From contig JBQTIM010000106.1 of NCBI GenBank assembly GCA_052388135.1, positions 1 through 14,385 on the forward strand: 14,385 nt of DNA, read 5' to 3'. Position numbers and translations under genes: made by a program. The notes beneath the pieces were generated by a model, which did no database searches, was not told the origin of the DNA, and saw only the letters and a program-made list of their open reading frames with translations. Numbering within the stretch: the stretch's first letter is position 1; each line of letters starts with the position of its first letter. Below are positions 13,351 to 14,385 of the stretch, in pieces. This DNA comes from JBQTIM01 sp052388135. Lineage in GTDB: Bacteria > Elusimicrobiota > Elusimicrobia > FEN-1173.

Positions 13351-14385
13351 ATGCTTCGCGTCTGCATCGCGGCCGGCGGGACGGGCGGGCACATCCTGCC
13401 GGGCCTGGCCGTGGGCCGTGAGCTGAAGTCGCGCGGGCACCGCGTGCACTTCATCCTGCGCAGCGACGCGGCGGCCCAGGCCTTCCTGGCCGGCGAAGGG
13501 TTCGCCTCTTCCTCCTTCTACTACGCGGGTTTCTCGCGCACGCTTTCGCCCAGGTTGTTGGCCTACCCTTTCCTCACGCTGGCGGCCTTCCTCAGCGCTC
13601 GCCGCATATTGGAAAGGGAGACGCCGGACGCGGTGTTGGGCATGGGGGGATACATCTCCGTGCCCGTGGGATTGACCGCGGTCTGGAAACGGATTCCCCT
13701 GGCGATCCATGAGCAGAACGCCCGCGCGGGCCTGGCCAACCGCCTGCTGGCCCGCTGGGCCCGGGCGACGGCCACGAGTTTTCCCGAAACGGCGGGTTTG
13801 CCGGCGGGCGCCGCCGCGCTCTGCACGGGCTTGCCCCTGCGGCCCGATCTTGTGCCCCGGGACGGCGCGGAGGCGCGCCGCGCCTTGGGCTTGGATCCGG
13901 CGGCCATGACGCTGTTGGTTTTCGGCGGCAGCCAGGGCGCGCGGGCCTTGAACCGTTTGGCCGGGGAGGTTTTGCCGTCTTTCTGCCGTTCCGCCGGCTG
14001 GCAGGTGATCCACTTCGCCGGCCGCGCCGAGGCCGAGGCCATGGAAAAAGCCTACGCGCAGGCCGGCGTCCGCGCCTTCGTGCGCCCCTACTTCGACGAC
14101 ATGGCCGCCGCCTATTCCGCGGCGGATTTCGTCGTGGGCAGGTCGGGCGCCGGCACGGTTATGGAAATTCACCGCATGGGGCGGCGCGCCCTGCTGGTTC
14201 CTTTCCCTCACGCCACCGACGCCCACCAGGAAGCCAACGCGCGGTTTTTGGAAAAAACAGGCGCCGCCGCCGTCGTCCTGGAAAAAGATTTGTCTGCCGA
14301 TATGTTTCGGTCCCTGCTGTCGTCCCTGCCGCCGTCCGCCGTCCTGCGGGAGGAAGCGCGCCGGCGGCAGGAAAGCCTGCCCGCC
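13351..14385 (+). CDS. murG: Lipid II synthase MurG, truncated by window end
   Basis: UDP-GlcNAc transferase that converts lipid I to lipid II at the inner face of the membrane. The frame is open from ATG 13351 to the last base, giving 345 residues; family members have about 350-370, so only the last few residues are missing. GT-B fold motifs: AAGGTGGHILPGLAV (7-21), GMGGYISVPVGL (97-108), IHEQNARAGLANRLLA (119-134), FGGSQGARALN (191-201), the acceptor/UDP-GlcNAc site GRSGAGTVMEI (263-273) and PFPHATDAHQEANA (284-297) with the conserved HQ. No ribosome binding site is visible and the start sits five bases after the small island frame ends. Downstream dcw genes such as murC would be expected beyond the window. 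Confidence 0.95.
   Translation, partial: MLRVCIAAGGTGGHILPGLAVGRELKSRGHRVHFILRSDAAAQAFLAGEGFASSSFYYAGFSRTLSPRLLAYPFLTLAAFLSARRILERETPDAVLGMGGYISVPVGLTAVWKRIPLAIHEQNARAGLANRLLARWARATATSFPETAGLPAGAAALCTGLPLRPDLVPRDGAEARRALGLDPAAMTLLVFGGSQGARALNRLAGEVLPSFCRSAGWQVIHFAGRAEAEAMEKAYAQAGVRAFVRPYFDDMAAAYSAADFVVGRSGAGTVMEIHRMGRRALLVPFPHATDAHQEANARFLEKTGAAAVVLEKDLSADMFRSLLSSLPPSAVLREEARRRQESLPA

Overview
This is a GC-rich stretch of housekeeping chromosome with every supported gene on the + strand. It carries the 3' part of a primary sigma-70 factor gene, two tRNA genes, a coiled-coil/zinc-ribbon protein, a ribonuclease HI, the RNase P RNA, and then a division and cell wall (dcw) cluster: mraZ, rsmH, ftsL, ftsI, murE, murF, mraY, murD, ftsW, murG. 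The window ends about 10-20 codons before the expected end of murG. A cell-wall-bearing bacterium is certain. MurE has the DNPR motif of meso-diaminopimelate-adding enzymes, which fits a diderm. The phylum cannot be fixed from this sequence. From memory, an order of rpoD, zinc-ribbon gene, rnpB, mraZ and dcw genes also occurs in some Desulfobacterota (Geobacter-like), and similar layouts are plausible for GC-rich Elusimicrobiota. I treat both as guesses.

Layout. 1-522: sigma factor C-terminus. 523-809: no credible gene, but a run of GC-rich hairpins bounded by two 30-bp direct repeats (29/30 identical). 810-882 and 974-1045: tRNA-Ile2(CAU) and tRNA-Val(CAC), separated by an AT-rich low-complexity island. 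1095-2322: zinc-ribbon protein and RNase HI, packed head to tail. About 2325-2835: RNase P RNA, followed by a textbook intrinsic terminator. 2921-3007: a near-consensus sigma-70 promoter and a five-unit, 10-bp-period direct repeat that should be the MraZ operator. 3008-4385: mraZ and rsmH. 4386-4725: a 340-base gap with several stem-loops. 4726-14385: ftsL through murG, mostly with overlapping or abutting ends, as expected for one long operon.

How the genes work together. MraZ should repress its own promoter and so set input into the cluster. RsmH modifies 16S rRNA. MurE, MurF and MurD with MraY build UDP-MurNAc-pentapeptide and lipid I, and MurG makes lipid II. FtsW and FtsI polymerise and cross-link septal peptidoglycan, and FtsL links them to the divisome. 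The upstream half supplies transcription, decoding and RNA-processing functions.

No new defence, mobile or biosynthetic system is visible. The points worth checking are in the details: RNase HI has no canonical start codon that keeps its first catalytic aspartate, and an AUC codon with a well-placed ribosome binding site is the best candidate. RNase P RNA carries an extra, compositionally distinct segment in P12. The MraZ operator has five units. Three short simple-word islands interrupt the GC-rich background, and there are unexplained structured gaps beside rpoD and between rsmH and ftsL.
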